64,000 nucleotides of DNA. It comes from Ailurus styani. Lineage: Eukaryota; Chordata; Mammalia; Carnivora; Ailuridae. Below are positions 25,205-36,944 of this stretch, in pieces; position 1 is the first letter of the stretch; each line of letters begins with the position of its first letter. The DNA lies in the NCBI GenBank assembly GCA_002007465.1, contig LNAC01000862.1:124001-188000 (forward strand). Reading direction: 5' to 3'. Both the position numbers and the translations under genes were made by a program. The notes below the pieces were generated by a model that worked only from the letters and a program-made list of their open reading frames with translations, did no database searches and had not been told where the DNA came from.

Positions 25205-25560
25205 CTATAGTTTATTAAATGTTTTAACATGTGTCAAGAATCTTGACAACTATGAATACTATATTTTTTATTTTTTTAAAGATTTTATTTATTTATTTGA
25301 CAGAGAGATTACAAGTAGGCAGAGAAGCAGGCATAGAGAGAGGAGGAAGCAGGCTCCCTGCTGAGCAGAGAGCCCGATGCGGGGCTCGATCCCAGGACCC
25401 TGAGATCATGACCTGAGCCGAAGGCAGACGCTTAACTGACTGAGCCACCCAGGCGCCCCAATACTATATTTTTTAAATCCTCACAGTAACCTTACTTTAA
25501 CAGGAAAGAAAAAGTAGCTTCCTCAATGTTGCATAATTACTAAATACCAAATTTTATTAG
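25205..25560 (-). repeat. probable MIR split by a SINE
   Basis: TTTATTAAATGTTTTAACATG and TGTCAAGAATCTTGACAAC precede the SINE at 25271-25459. AAATCCTCACAGTAACCTTAC and TAGCTTCCTCAATGTTGCAT follow it. The joined order suits a MIR, but similarity is weak. Confidence 0.45.
25271..25459 (-). mobile_element. SINEC: CAN-SINE, young copy
   Basis: Antisense full-length copy. Perfect 16-bp target-site duplication AATACTATATTTTTTA at 25255-25270 and 25460-25475. Confidence 0.97.
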
Positions 25561-26529
25561 ATAAAGTTTTTTGTTCCATTGGGATTGGTAGAAAAATTGA
25601 TTATTTTTCTTTTTCTACAGAGAGTCCAAGTCATTGTAAAAATCTTAGGATTCATAGTCTTCAATCCTTCTTTCAACCACTATTTTTAAAGTCATTTCAT
25701 TGTGGTCACAGAGGAGAATAGGGTTATTCAGAAAGGAAGTGGAAGCCAGTCACCGATGAATATTTTAGGGATACTTGGTTATGTGGATTTATGAAAACAA
25801 AGTTATAAAAGGAAACATTTATTCTGAGAAAAAAATCATACCCAGTTTTCAAGAAACTAAATTTATGATACTGTAATACACCTATCACATGATTAAATCT
25901 TTCTTACCTGAGAATTCATCAGAATGTAAAGAATAAATCCATAGTTTCAAATTTTTATTAATCAGTTTCTCTCTTTTATGAGAGAATGGAGGTGAAGATG
26001 AATTGGAATTTAGTGTGTGGCCTAAGAATAAAACCAAGAAGAATTTAATTCATTTGGAAGGAAATTTTTAAAAATTCACCAATATCACTTCTGCAGTAAA
26101 ATGGCTACAAAATCTTCCAATCACCACAGCTAATTAAAAATAAAATACTCAATGCCTGTCCTCTGAGACAGGATTTGGCAAACTGTGGCCTACAAGCTAA
26201 AGATAAAAATGGAGCATCTATATAGGGCAAAGAGCAAAGAAAAATAATCTATACCAGATTTCCTCTTTGGTGTAATAGAAGTAGCATCTTAAATTTTTAA
26301 ATACTAAAAGAAAATAAAAGATACTTTGGTAACCTTCAAGCTTTTAATGTCTTAAGTATGTTCAAAATCCAATGTGGCATCTAGTTTAGATTTCTGTACT
26401 CCTTTGAGACTGCATTTCTAGTTCAAAATAATAATCAAAGGGAATGAGACCAATGAGATTTTGTTAAAAAATATTATGTGTGGCAGAACTGAAAAAGTCA
26501 CTTAATGTTCAACAGTAAGTAGTTATTTT
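25561..26529. other. unique non-coding stretch
   Basis: No gene. Around 26165-26205 a short segment, TTTGGCAAACTGTGGCCTAC, hints at a hAT-type remnant, too short to assign. Confidence 0.45.
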
Positions 26530-26543
26530 AAAATGTATCCTCT

Positions 26544-26694
26544 GGGGCACCTGGGTGGCTCAGTGGGTTAAGCCTCTGTCTTCGGCTCAGGTCATGATCT
26601 CAGGGTCCTGGGATCGAGCCCCACATTGGGCTCTCTGCTCAGCCGGGAGCCTGCTTCCCCATCTCTCTCTGCCTGCTTCTCTGCCTACTTGTGA

Positions 26695-26727
<33 letters not shown>

Positions 26728-26761
26728 GTCAAATAAATAAACAAAATCTTTAAAAAAAAAT
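26544..26761 (+). mobile_element. SINEC: CAN-SINE
   Basis: Full-length plus-strand copy with a long CT/TC run (about 26695-26727) and an AAATAAATAAAC tail. Exact target-site duplication AAAATGTATCCTCT at 26530-26543 and 26762-26775. Confidence 0.97.
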
Positions 26762-26775
26762 AAAATGTATCCTCT

Positions 26776-27714
26776 AAGGTTTTAGTGTTGTTGATGAGAG
26801 ACTCTTGGTCTAACATTGAGCAGCAGTGAGCCTGGGAAGAAGGAAGACATCCTGAAATAACAGTGTTTTCAATTAATTATGAGAAAGATGAAGCTGGCCA
26901 GCCAAGTAAAAAAATAAAATAGCAATACTAGTTTTACATTTGATGCTCTTTCTTGAGTGTTTGATTTTATGCAGATAGTCTTTTTATAAATTATAATATC
27001 ATAGAAAATTAGTTATATATTAAGACTTTCTGTAGTTGCACTTACATTAGGTATAAATCTAGGGAATGTAGCATCAAATGCGTATATTTCATAAGGAAAA
27101 GAAGCCTCATTGATTTATGTGTCTGGAAATTCAGTAAATTTATTGCACAAAGTATATTTTATAAGAAAACACTTTCATTTAGAGATTATGTATCATATGT
27201 GACCTCAAAAAATACTTAGAATACTTTGGTTTTGGAATTATGGCAGGAATGAAACAAACAGAAAACTACACCGCTATTGCTTTCCCCATCTTTAAATGTA
27301 TAACAATGTGTACTTTCTCTTGTCTTTTTGAACCAGTGTTTTTAACCCCCACATAAAAATACCCATGTTTACAACAGTATATTAGATTTTTTTAATAACT
27401 ATATGCATTGCATTTATATTCGTTCTTTCTGTAATCCACTAAGATTTAGCTGTGGATGGGTTGTTAATTAGAAGAATCATACATGATACTACTTTCAACC
27501 ATGCATAAATATCTTTGTTTTGTCATCTCATACTTTATTATTCAAACATGAATCATACTCTTTGAAATTAATTTTAACAAAATAAATATTACATTGAATT
27601 ACATGAAATTGCCTATAGTAAACTATCTTTGGTCTACCTGAAAATTTCATGATTATGCCTAATATATATGTATCAAATTTGTTTAACTTTGGTTCAGAAA
27701 CTTACTCTTAAAAG
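26776..27714. other. unique AT-rich stretch
   Basis: No gene or named repeat is visible. Confidence 0.5.
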
Positions 27715-27726
27715 ATTAAGGTTATT

Positions 27727-27931
27727 GGGGCACCTGGGCAGCTCAGTAGGTTGAGGGTTGAGTGTCTGTCTGCCTTTGGCTCAGGTCATGATCTCAGGTC
27801 CTGGGATGGAGCCCTGCATTGGCTCCCTGCTCAACGGGCAGTCTGTTTCCCCTTCCTCTTCTGCCCCTCCCCCTGCTCATGCTCTCTCTTTCTATATATT
27901 TCTCTCTCAAATTAATAAAATCTTTAAAAAA
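27727..27931 (+). mobile_element. SINEC: CAN-SINE, older copy with internal duplication
   Basis: The head contains a small duplication, GGTTGAGGGTTGAGTGTCTG, absent from other copies. Target-site duplication ATTAAGGTTATT at 27715-27726 and 27932-27943. Confidence 0.95.
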
Positions 27932-27943
27932 ATTAAGGTTATT

Positions 27944-29205
27944 TCTGAAGTTTAAATAATCCAGAAAAAACCTGCTTGCAATGTCAATGTTCATATGATT
28001 TATACATAAAATATTCATACTAATGAGTGAATGTGAAATAGGAAAACCAAAGTCTATTTTATGTTTTTTCCTACTTCTATCATTATTAAGACATTCAATC
28101 AAGTAATATGTAAAGTATCTGCTAAAATTAAGACAAGACTAAATTATTTCATGGATACTAAGAAATACATTGTTTTGCACATCAAAAAACCCTGAGGTCT
28201 AAAATGGACAAGACAGCTATCTAGAGCTAGCTAGAAATTGGGCACAAGATACATTCATATGCCAGTTTATTCGGTGGAGACATTAAAATATTAGGAAGCA
28301 GAGGTGAATAGCAGGTAAAAGTAAGTGGTAGAGACTTTAATGTATAAAATATAATTTAAGGGAGTTATTTGCTTTTAAATAATAATTGCTAAATAAAGAG
28401 ACTTTAGGTTCTAAAAGGAAACTTAGATAAATATGCTTGTATATTTCAGGAAGCTCACATTTGAGAAATGTCACAGCTATGCGTACAATCTATTTCATAT
28501 CAAGCTGTGTATACTTTTTCATGATTAGAGGATTTGCTCTTGCTGGTCAAAACCAACACAGTTTTTAAAATATTCTTTCTCACTTTAAAGTAGTTTTGGC
28601 TCACTACAAGATATATAGAAAATATGGAAAATAAAATAACCCATCAGAAGCTGGACCATTTTTTCCTTGTTTGTTTTCTCAGACTTTTGTATCTGAAATA
28701 GGGGTCTGCCGTCAGTGATATATTTTTCTCTAAAACTCATTGAGAAATTCTAATTACTATCTGCTCAACTGTGTTAAACATACTATGTAGGGAGACAAAC
28801 TTTGAACACAAATAGAAATAAAACTTTTTTTCTGGCCATATCATGTACTATGACATTCTCTTTTATGTTTGTTTATTTTAAACCAAATTATTTCCATTAT
28901 CCAAAAGATGAATGTAACATGATTTCTTAGAAATCCTCTTTTTAGTGGGGGAAAAATAAAAACAATGTTTTGCGGAGGTTTCTTAATTCATAAACTGATG
29001 ACTTTACATTTCTGTCATCACCATCAAAGAAAAAATATTAAAAAAATATAAGATGTCTCATACCAGTTCAGATAAGAAACTTGAGCACATATGTTTGCAT
29101 ATCTTCATTGCAAAATTTCATTAAAATTACAGAAAAATACATATCATTTCAATTATTAAATGTGTAGTACTACGAAATCAAGAAGAATGCATAACTGGTT
29201 GTTTG
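27944..29205. other. unique AT-rich stretch
   Basis: No gene or named repeat is visible. Confidence 0.5.
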
Positions 29206-29209
29206 AAGA

Positions 29210-30045
29210 GAAACAGGATTTGACTCATCTCCAAGTTTCTTCAGCAGGATATTTACTATAAAAGAAAAAATAGTAACCTTCCAGGGGAAAACTCAGATGA
29301 CATCACCTTAACCAAATGTTCAAACTTAATGTTATCAATAATGACATATCAACATCATGGACCTCTTGATATGATGCACTAAGAAAGACAAACATCACTA
29401 TTGTGCTATTATTGCCAAACATGCCTAAATTTACTCCAGTCATGAGTAAATATCAAACAAATATAAATTGAGGGACATTTTACAAAATAACTTATCGGGA
29501 CTTGTGAAAAAGTGTCAAAGTTGTGAAACGCAAGAAAAAGAATATGGAATTGTTGCAGTCTGGAGGAGATTAAACAGAAATAACAACTAATTGGCATGTG
29601 GGATCCTGGTCACAATCTTAGAATGGGAAAAGGACATTAGAGGAAAAAAATAGGTAATTGCATGTGTGTTTTTTAGTTAGTAATATTGAACCCATATTTT
29701 TTTTTTTAAAGATTTTATTTATTTATTTCACAGAGGGAGAGAGATCACAAGGAGGCAGAGAGGCAGGCAGAGAGAGAGAGGGGGAAGCAGGCTCCCCGCC
29801 GAGCAGGGAGCCCGATGCGGGCCTCGATCCCAGGACCCTGAGATCATGACCTGAGCCGAAAGCAGAGGCATTAACCCACTGAGCCACCCAAGCGCCCGAA
29901 CCCATATTTTTTGCTTTTAATAATTGTACTATGGTTATATAAAATATTACCATTAGAGGAAGCAGAAGCAGGATGAGGAGACTTCCTAATATTTTGCAAA
30001 TTTCTTATCGGCCCAAAATTAATTCAAAATAAAAAGTTAAAAGAA
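29210..30045 (+). mobile_element. ancient L1M-type 3' end, split by a young SINE
   Basis: The same family as 10890-11405: CAAATATAAATTGAGGGACAT, TTTTACAAAATAACTTATCG, GGGATCCTGGTCACAATC and AAAAGGACATTAGAGG. After the SINE come AATAATTGTACTATGGTTAT and CAAAATAAAAAGTTAAAAG. It is the better preserved of the two copies. Confidence 0.6.
29703..29897 (-). mobile_element. SINEC: CAN-SINE, young, TGAAATAAAT subset
   Basis: Antisense copy nearly identical to the one at 20251. Perfect target-site duplication GAACCCATATTTTTT from 29688 and from 29898. In SINE orientation it has GGGTTAATGCCTCTG and GCTCGGCGGGGAGCC, both shared with the copy at 53610. Confidence 0.97.
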
Positions 30046-31073
30046 AGTTTTAGCAGCTATCAGAAAAAGCAGGAGGAGGGGAGGAGAAAGTACAATTATA
30101 GGCAGAAATTGTTTACTTTCTTTGGTAAGACTAGAAAGAAAATTAAAAAAATTAAAGCAGGAAAGAAGTCAAAAACTCATTCAGAGCCTAAACAGGAGAA
30201 AGTCATTGAAGAGATAAGACCTTTGTTTCTAACAAAGTTTAAATACAGTCATCAAATGCAAGTCCAAGGTAATTAAAAGTACAGTCTTAAGCTATATATT
30301 GGCTATATATTTCATATCCTTCTCAGTGGTTAACCTGGGAATCAGGTGTCAGGAACAACATTCTAGACTGTGCTGAAACATCTATCCAACAGGCCCAAAT
30401 TATTGATTTTAGACAATTCAGAATTTTCTACTACACTGGAGATTCTGAATTAATGTGGAATGGATCCTGGCATTAGTATTTTTTTAAAAAGGGAAGGTGG
30501 AAGGGAAGCAGAATTTTATTCACTGTCAGATTGGTAATCTATTCACTTTTCTATGAATAGTTGATTTTTCCTTGTAGGGCTACAATTTGCAGACTATAAT
30601 AAGCCTGTTACTAAAATCTATACTTTATATCTTTCTGCTTTGTTGTTTTATCAGTTATGTTTGAATAAGCAAAAGAGAAGACATTGCCTTGTTGAAGGAG
30701 AGAATCTGAGTATTTGATCTAGACAGCAGAGAGTGGGACAAGACAAAATGTCTCCATCCCTTTTTTCAGTGGACAGGACTTCTCTCTTTCAAACATCTTA
30801 TTTGTCATATTAATGCCAAATGATCCTCAACACAGTTCCATCAGCCTTGATATAGTTGATGATAATAATCTATCCAGACACTGACACTAAGTAGTATTTT
30901 TGCTCCAAATAACTCTTGGATTATAATTGTTTTGCTTTTTTATGTTTATTCAGAATGATTTTCCTAAGAAGTTTGGAGAGTTTAATACATAGGCTGTTCT
31001 CAGATTCCATTTAAAATTAAAAACAGTAACAATCTCATTTTGTCAGAGGAAAAAAGGTGAGTTTCACATGTAT
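30046..31073. other. unassigned non-coding stretch
   Basis: No gene or confidently named repeat. Confidence 0.45.
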
Positions 31074-31130
31074 TACATATATATACATATATATGTATAT
31101 ATATATATTACACACATATGTATATATAAT
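31074..31130. repeat. TA/CATA microsatellite
   Basis: Alternating TATA/CATA tract just outside the left edge of a twin-primed L1. It is partly self-complementary. Confidence 0.85.
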
Positions 31131-31627
31131 TTCTTTCATTGTGATTTCTAATTACTTTAAAAATTTTGTTTTTGTACCAGTACCATACTGTCTTGATGAC
31201 TACAGCTTTGTAATACAGCTTGAAGTCCTGAATTGTGAGGCTTTCAGCTTTGCTTTTCTTTTTCAAGGTTGCTTTGGCTATTTGGGGTCTTTTATGGTTC
31301 CATACAAATTTTAGGATTGTTTGTTCTAGCTCTTTGAAGAATGCTGTTGGTATTTTGATAGGGATTGCATTAAACGTGTAGATTGCTTTGGGAAGCATGG
31401 ACATTTTAACAATGTTTGTTCTTCCAATCCATGAGCATGGAATCTTTTTCCATTTCTTGATGTCATTTTCAGTTTCTTTTATAAGTGTTTTGCAGTTTTC
31501 AGAGTAAAGATCTTTCACATCTTTGGTTAGGCTTATTCTTAGGTATTTTACCACTTTGGGTACAATTGTAAATGGGATTGATTCCTTTTTCTGCTTCATT
31601 ATTGGTGTATTAAAATACAATAGATTT

Positions 31628-32180
31628 TTTTTATTAACATATAATATATTATTTGCTTCAGGGGTACAGGTCTGTGAATCATCAGTTTTACGCAATTCAC
31701 AGCACTCACCATAGCACATACCCTCCCCAATGTTCATCACCCAGCCACCCTATCCCTCCCTGCCTAGCAACCCTCAGTTTGTTTCCTGAGATTAAGAGTC
31801 TCTTATGGTTTGTCTCCCTCCCGGTCCCATCTTGTTTCAGTTTTCCCTCCCTTCTCCCCACGGTCCCCCACTCTGCCTCTCAGATTCCTCATATCAGAGA
31901 GATCATATGATAATTGTCTTTCTCTGATTGACTTATTTTGCTTAGCATAATACCCTCTAGTTCCATCCATGTCATTGCAAATGGCAAAATTTCATTTTTG
32001 ATGGATGTATAGTAATCCATTGTATATATAAACCATATCTTCTTTATCCATTCACCTGTTGATGGACATCTAGGCCCTTTCCATAGTTTGACTATTGTGG
32101 ACATTGGTGTTATAAATATTCGGGTGCACGTGCCCCTTCGGATCACTACATTTGTATCTTTATGGTAAATATCCAGTAGT
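31628..32180 (-). mobile_element. L1 3' end nested inside a twin-primed L1
   Basis: Poly-T, then TTAACATATAATATATTATT, GGTACAGGTCTGTGAATCATC-type and GTCTCTTATGGTTTGTCTCC motifs, then the antisense end of ORF2, truncated near GGTAAATATCCAGTAGT. A 16-bp target-site duplication with two mismatches, AAAATACAATAGATTT / AAAATGCAACAGATTT, lies at 31612-31627 and 32181-32196. The host L1 sequence resumes in register after it. Confidence 0.93.
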
Positions 32181-33816
32181 AAAATGCAACAGATTTCTGT
32201 ACATTGATTTTGTATCCTGGAACTTTCTGAATTATGTATCAGTTCTAGAAATTTTGGGGAGTCTTTAGGGTTTTCTACATAGAGTATCATGTCATCTGTG
32301 AATAGTGAAAGTTTGACTTCTTCCTTGCCAACTTGGATGCCTTTTATTTCTTTTTGTTGTCTGACTGCTAAGGCGAGGACTTCCAATCTTATGTAGAACA
32401 ACAGTGGTGAAAGTGTATGGATATCCCTGTCCTGTTCCTGGCCTTAGGGGAAAAGTTCTCCATTTTTCCCCATTGAGGATGATATTAGCTGTGGGTCTTT
32501 CATATATGGCCTTTATTATGGTGAGGCATGTTCATTCTACCTCTACTTTATTGAGGGTTTTTATCAAGAAAAGGGGCTATATTTTGTCAAGTGCTTTTTC
32601 TACATCTGTTGAGATGATCATGTGGTTCTTGTCCTTTCTTTTATTAATGTGGTCTATCACGTTGATTGATTTGTGAATATTGAAACACCCTGCATCCCAC
32701 TTGATCATGGTGAATAATTCTTACAATGTACTGTTGGATTTGATTTGCTAATATCTTGTTGAGAATTTCTGCATCAATGTTCATGAGGGATATTGGCCTC
32801 TAATTTTCCTTTTTACTGGGGTCTTTGACCAGTCACATAGATCAGTGGAACAGAATAGAAAACCCAGAAATGGACCCACAACTATGTGGTCAACTCTGAC
32901 AATACAAGAAAGAATATCCCATGGGAAAAAGACAGTCTCTTCAACAAATAGTTTTGGGAGCATTTGACAGCAAAATGCAAAAGAATGAAACTGGACCACT
33001 TTCTTAAACCATACACACAAATAAATTCAAAATGGATGAAAGACCTAAATGTGAGATGGTAAACCATGAAAATCCTAGAGGAGAACACAGGGAGCAACCT
33101 CTGACATTGGCCATAGCAATTTCCTACCAGACATGTCACCTGAGACAAGTGAAGCAAAGACAAAAATGAACTATCAGGATTTCATCAAGATAAAAAGCTT
33201 CTGCATAGCAAAAGGAAACAATCAACAAAACTAAAAGGCAACCTGCAGAATGGGAGAAGATGCTTGCAAATGACCTAGCTGATAAAGGGTTATTATCCAA
33301 AATCTATAAAGAACTTACCAAACTCAACAATCCAAAAACAAATGATCCACTTAAGAAATGGGCAGAAGACATGAATAAACATTTTTCCAAAGAAGACATA
33401 CAGATTCCTAACAGATACAAGAAAAGATGCTCAACGTCACTCATCATCAGGGAAATAGAAATCAAAACTACAATGAAATATCACTTCATAATTGTCAGAA
33501 TGGCTAAAATTAGCAATATAGGAAACGACAGGTGTTGGTGAGGATGTGGAGTTAAAGGGATCCCTTTTACACAGTTGGTGAAAATGCACACTTATGCAGC
33601 CACTCTGGAAAACAGTATGGAGGTTCCTCAAAAAGTTAAAAATAGAACTACCATATAACCCAGAAATTGCACTACTAGGTATTTACCCAAAGGATACAAA
33701 AATACTGATTCAAAGGGACACATGCACCCTGCTGTTGATAGCAGCATTATTTACAATAGTTCAATTATGGAAAGAACCCAGATGTCCATAACTGATGAAT
33801 GGATAAAGAAGTGGTA

Positions 33817-33889
<73 letters not shown>

Positions 33890-33970
33890 CACATATATGT
33901 GTATACACACACACACACACACACACATATATATGTATATATATGTGTGTGTGTATATATATGTGTGTGT
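33817..33970. repeat. (TCTA)n plus CA/TA/TG compound microsatellite
   Basis: About 18 TCTA units, one of them broken, then CACATA, (CA)n, TATA and (TG)n. It interrupts L1 between GATAAAGAAGTGGTATA and AGTGGAATATTACTCAGCC. In ordinary L1 only a short TATATATACA segment lies there. Confidence 0.97.
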
Positions 33971-34387
33971 AGTGGAATATTACTCAGCCATCAAAAAGAA
34001 TGAACTCTTTCCATTTGCAAGGACATGGAGAGAGCTACAGTGTATTATGCTAAGCCAAATAAGTCAGTCAGAGAAAGACAATTATCATATAATTTCACTC
34101 ATATGTGGAATTTAAGAAACTAAATAGACGGACATAGGGGAAGTGGTGGGTGGAAAGAGGAGGCAAACCATAAGAGACTCTTAACTATAGAGAACAAACT
34201 GAGGGTTGCTGGTGGGGTGGTGAGCAGGGAATGGGCTAGATGGGTGATGGCTATTAAGGAGGGCACTTGTGATGAACACAAGTTGTTGTTATATGTAAGT
34301 GATGACTAACAGAATTCTAGTCCTGAAGCCAATATTATCCTGTATGTTAACTAAATAGAATTTAAATAAAACTTGAAACAAAAAAAT

Positions 34388-35077
34388 ATTTGAATTTTTG
34401 AATTTTTGGCTATAGCTTTAAAAGTGGTTTACAGAAATAAAAAAGTCAAGTCATATGTGGAACTTGAAATAATTGCTTATTTTTTCAAATTTTACTTTTG
34501 AAAAATTTCCAGAAGATAGGGACTAGATATTTTGGGAATGTTTGGTACTTCTGAGAATTTTCAAAACTACCCTTTACTTTTGCTATTAATAAATATTGTA
34601 TTTGACTTCTCTCATGTTTCGTTTTCTATCCAAAGACCCTAAAATTTAAAAAACCTGCCAAATTATAATTAATTTAGACCTTCTATCCTAGGGGAAAAGA
34701 GGAAAATATTAATCAACCTGAATACCCTATAAAAATCTTTAATAGCTTTTTATATTGATCTTAACTGTAATAAATAAGTATACATATATTGGATTTGATT
34801 ATTTTTCAGAAATTATAATTCAATCCTAAAAAATTGGAATTGCTTATTTTTTTCTTCTTTAAAAGCATATTTAAAAGTACTTCATTTGCTGGAGGAACTT
34901 TCTTTATAATATTTGGTTAAAATATTTAGAGGCAATTATTCTATACTATCCTACATTTTTAAACTATATTCCTGATAAAAAAAGAATTTCAGTAATGTAA
35001 TTTCAGAATTTTTAAAAACCATGCAAATTTAGTCCTATCAAGAATATTCATTTTATTGATGTGAATAAGTTAAAGAT
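34388..35077. other. unique AT-rich stretch
   Basis: No gene or named repeat is visible. Confidence 0.5.
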
Positions 35078-35091
35078 AAAAGTACCTCATT

Positions 35092-35436
35092 TTTTTTTCA
35101 TGTTTTACCAATTGGAAGGTTTATTATTGCTAGGATGTCAATTCTAACAAAATTTATAGATTAAAAAACCCAATCATAAAAGCATGCAACTTTTTTTTTC
35201 AGTGTTTCAAGATGGTTTATGCACCACACCCAGCGCTCCATGCAATAGGTGCCCTCCCTAATACCCAGCACCAGGCTCGCGATCCCCCCACCACCCTTCC
35301 GTCCAAAACTATCATATGGTTTCACTTACTTGTGGAGCATAAGGAATAACATGGAGGACATTAGGAGAAGGAAAGGAAAAGTGAATTGGGGTAAATCGGA
35401 GAGGGAGACAAAGAATGAGAGACTGTGGACTATGAG
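35092..35436 (-). mobile_element. 345-bp L1 insertion: twin-primed, with 3' transduction
   Basis: Exact 14-bp target-site duplication AAAAGTACCTCATT at 35078-35091 and 35437-35450. On the minus strand the order is: an inverted piece of L1 3' UTR (plus-sense at about 35311-35436), normally oriented L1 3' UTR (35200-35310), A9 (35191-35199), about 92 bp of non-L1 sequence (35099-35190), and a second A-tail of 7-8 nt. In the extra sequence an AATAAA signal (35120-35125 complement) lies about 21 nt before the terminal A-tail. That is the structure expected of a read-through L1 transcript polyadenylated downstream. Confidence 0.85.
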
Positions 35437-35450
35437 AAAAGTACCTCATT

Positions 35451-35775
35451 CTTATGGCTGCATATGACCACACCTAAAAATGTAGTGATAGCCTTTCTCA
35501 AATTTGTTTTCGTAGAACTGCTTTAAACACAAATGTTACCTCCTCCTTGATAGATGCAGAATTAAAAAAGACATGAACACATTCTAAATATCATTAAGAT
35601 GTACTAATGTGTACAGTTTTCATGGAAAAATGAGGATAGGAAGAATTTTCTACTTGAGTGGTTCTTTTTTAAACAAAACTGAATGTACAAATAAATGTAC
35701 TTATGATTTAATTTCATATTATCAGTAACTGAATGGAGGTTTGCAATTCTAAAAAAAAATCTCATTTTGATTTTG
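35451..35775. other. unassigned non-coding stretch
   Basis: No gene or named repeat is visible. Confidence 0.5.
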
Positions 35776-35777
35776 AT

Positions 35778-35950
35778 CTTCCTGAGTAACTCAATTGGGA
35801 ATTTATTGTCTTCATTTCTTAACCTAAGTGACAGGCTCAGATAATCAATATCCAAAGGCCACAGTTCTAGCAGATTTTGAAGCCGAAACTCAAATGTAGG
35901 GTCTCTGAGTCCAATGACTTGTTCTTTCCATGACATGATGCACTAAAACT
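35778..35950 (-). repeat. MIR, antisense
   Basis: ATTTATTGTCTTCATTTCTTAAC is followed by AGTGACAGGCTCAGATAATC, a CCAAAGGCCACAGTTCTAGC segment and AGATTTTGAAGCCGAAACTC. This is the core and end of a MIR. It overlaps a 110-codon minus frame that I do not accept as a gene. Confidence 0.65.
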
Positions 35951-36107
35951 TACCATATGTGAGCACTTTACAATCTGACTATGAAAGCGTTATGTTAGAC
36001 ATGAATTCTTTAAAGTGAAGTCCTGTTTAGACTTTTAGGTAATGTCCATTTATATACAGATACAGACATTACATATGCACACATATATGCCTATATATGT
36101 GTTTTTT

Positions 36108-36310
36108 GTTTTGTTTTGTTTTGTTTTTTTTATTTATTTATTTGACACAGAGAGAAATCACAAGTTGGCAGAGAGGCAGGAAGAGAGAGGAGGAGGAAGC
36201 AGGCTCCCCGCTGAGCAGAGAGCCTGATGCGGGCCTCGATCCCAGGACCCTGAGATCATGACCTGAGCCGAAGGCAGAGGCTTTAACCCACTGAGCCACC
36301 CAGGCGCCCT
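36108..36310 (-). mobile_element. SINEC: CAN-SINE, young copy
   Basis: Antisense full-length copy preceded by (TTTTG)n. Target-site duplication TATATGTGTTTTT at 36095-36107 and 36312-36324. Confidence 0.95.
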
Positions 36311-36324
36311 GTATATGTGTTTTT

Positions 36325-36944
36325 AGCATAGTTTTTAACTCCTTAATAATATAATCACTGTAATAGAGCTCTTTTTTTTTCTTTCTACTATTTTTATATT
36401 ATCTGTGAACTCTACAAAAATGAGTCTGAAAAGACATAATGGGGAGGAGTGATAGCAACGTGGTGGTGTAAGTCATTCTTCTTTTCTGTCCCCTTTAATT
36501 TACAACTATGAGACATCAATAACTTAAAAAATGACCTCTTTACAGTATACCAGGACACCTGAGAGCTCCACTCATTGATGTACCTGAAACTGGGTGGATT
36601 TAACAGTGGAGGAGGTGACAGACAGAGCAAGGGAGTCACGGGTGGAGCCCAGTGGTAGGCAGAGGAGGTGATGTCAGAGAAGGTCTCAGCTGGTCAGGCA
36701 GCAGGCTAGCAGGACATTTCTGTCAGAGAAGGAGGGTGAAGCCAGTGAATGGGGGTATCCACTCTGTCCATACCTACTGCAGCTGGAGACTAGTTACTTT
36801 CAGAACAGAGACTGCAGTGACTTGTGGGAAGGAAAGGAAAGGGAAATGGCAAAGAGAAATGAAGGAAAAGTGTTGCCTTCTGTCTGCCTGGGAGGCGAGA
36901 GAACTGCCCACAGATTTCTGGGACCCTCCTTTACTTTAGAATTG
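36325..36944. other. less AT-rich unassigned stretch
   Basis: This block is richer in G and C than its surroundings. It includes AGCAACGTGGTGGTGTAAG and TTACAACTATGAGACATCAA, which loosely recall an old L1 5' region. A 95-codon plus frame (36652-36939) shows no domain. I cannot decide between an old repeat and unique DNA. Confidence 0.35.

Larger units (their letters stand above)
31168..34387 (+). mobile_element. twin-primed L1 (5' inversion), with a nested L1
   Basis: The left part (31168-32829) is ORF2 in antisense; the right part (32830-34387) is the end of ORF2, the 3' UTR and A-tail in sense. The outer left edge reads, on the minus strand, into GGTACTGGTACAAAAACA. The right part starts with AGTCACATAGATCAGTGG. 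In an intact L1 these two segments are contiguous, so this is one element inverted by twin priming. Frames of up to 210 codons are broken reverse-transcriptase pieces. A second L1 lies inside the inverted arm (31628-32180). I could not find a convincing outer target-site duplication. Confidence 0.92.

Noticed and set aside
26165..26240. Possible hAT transposon end
   Set aside because: Only about 20 bases look right, too few to name a family.
31108..32401. Frames of 210 and 170 codons with reverse-transcriptase-like sequence
   Set aside because: They are pieces of L1 ORF2 in an inverted, truncated and interrupted element. No intact L1 is present in the window.
36652..36939. 95-codon frame in a less AT-rich patch
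   Set aside because: No domain. The patch may be an old L1 5' region, and the frame runs up to the edge of the Tigger remnant.
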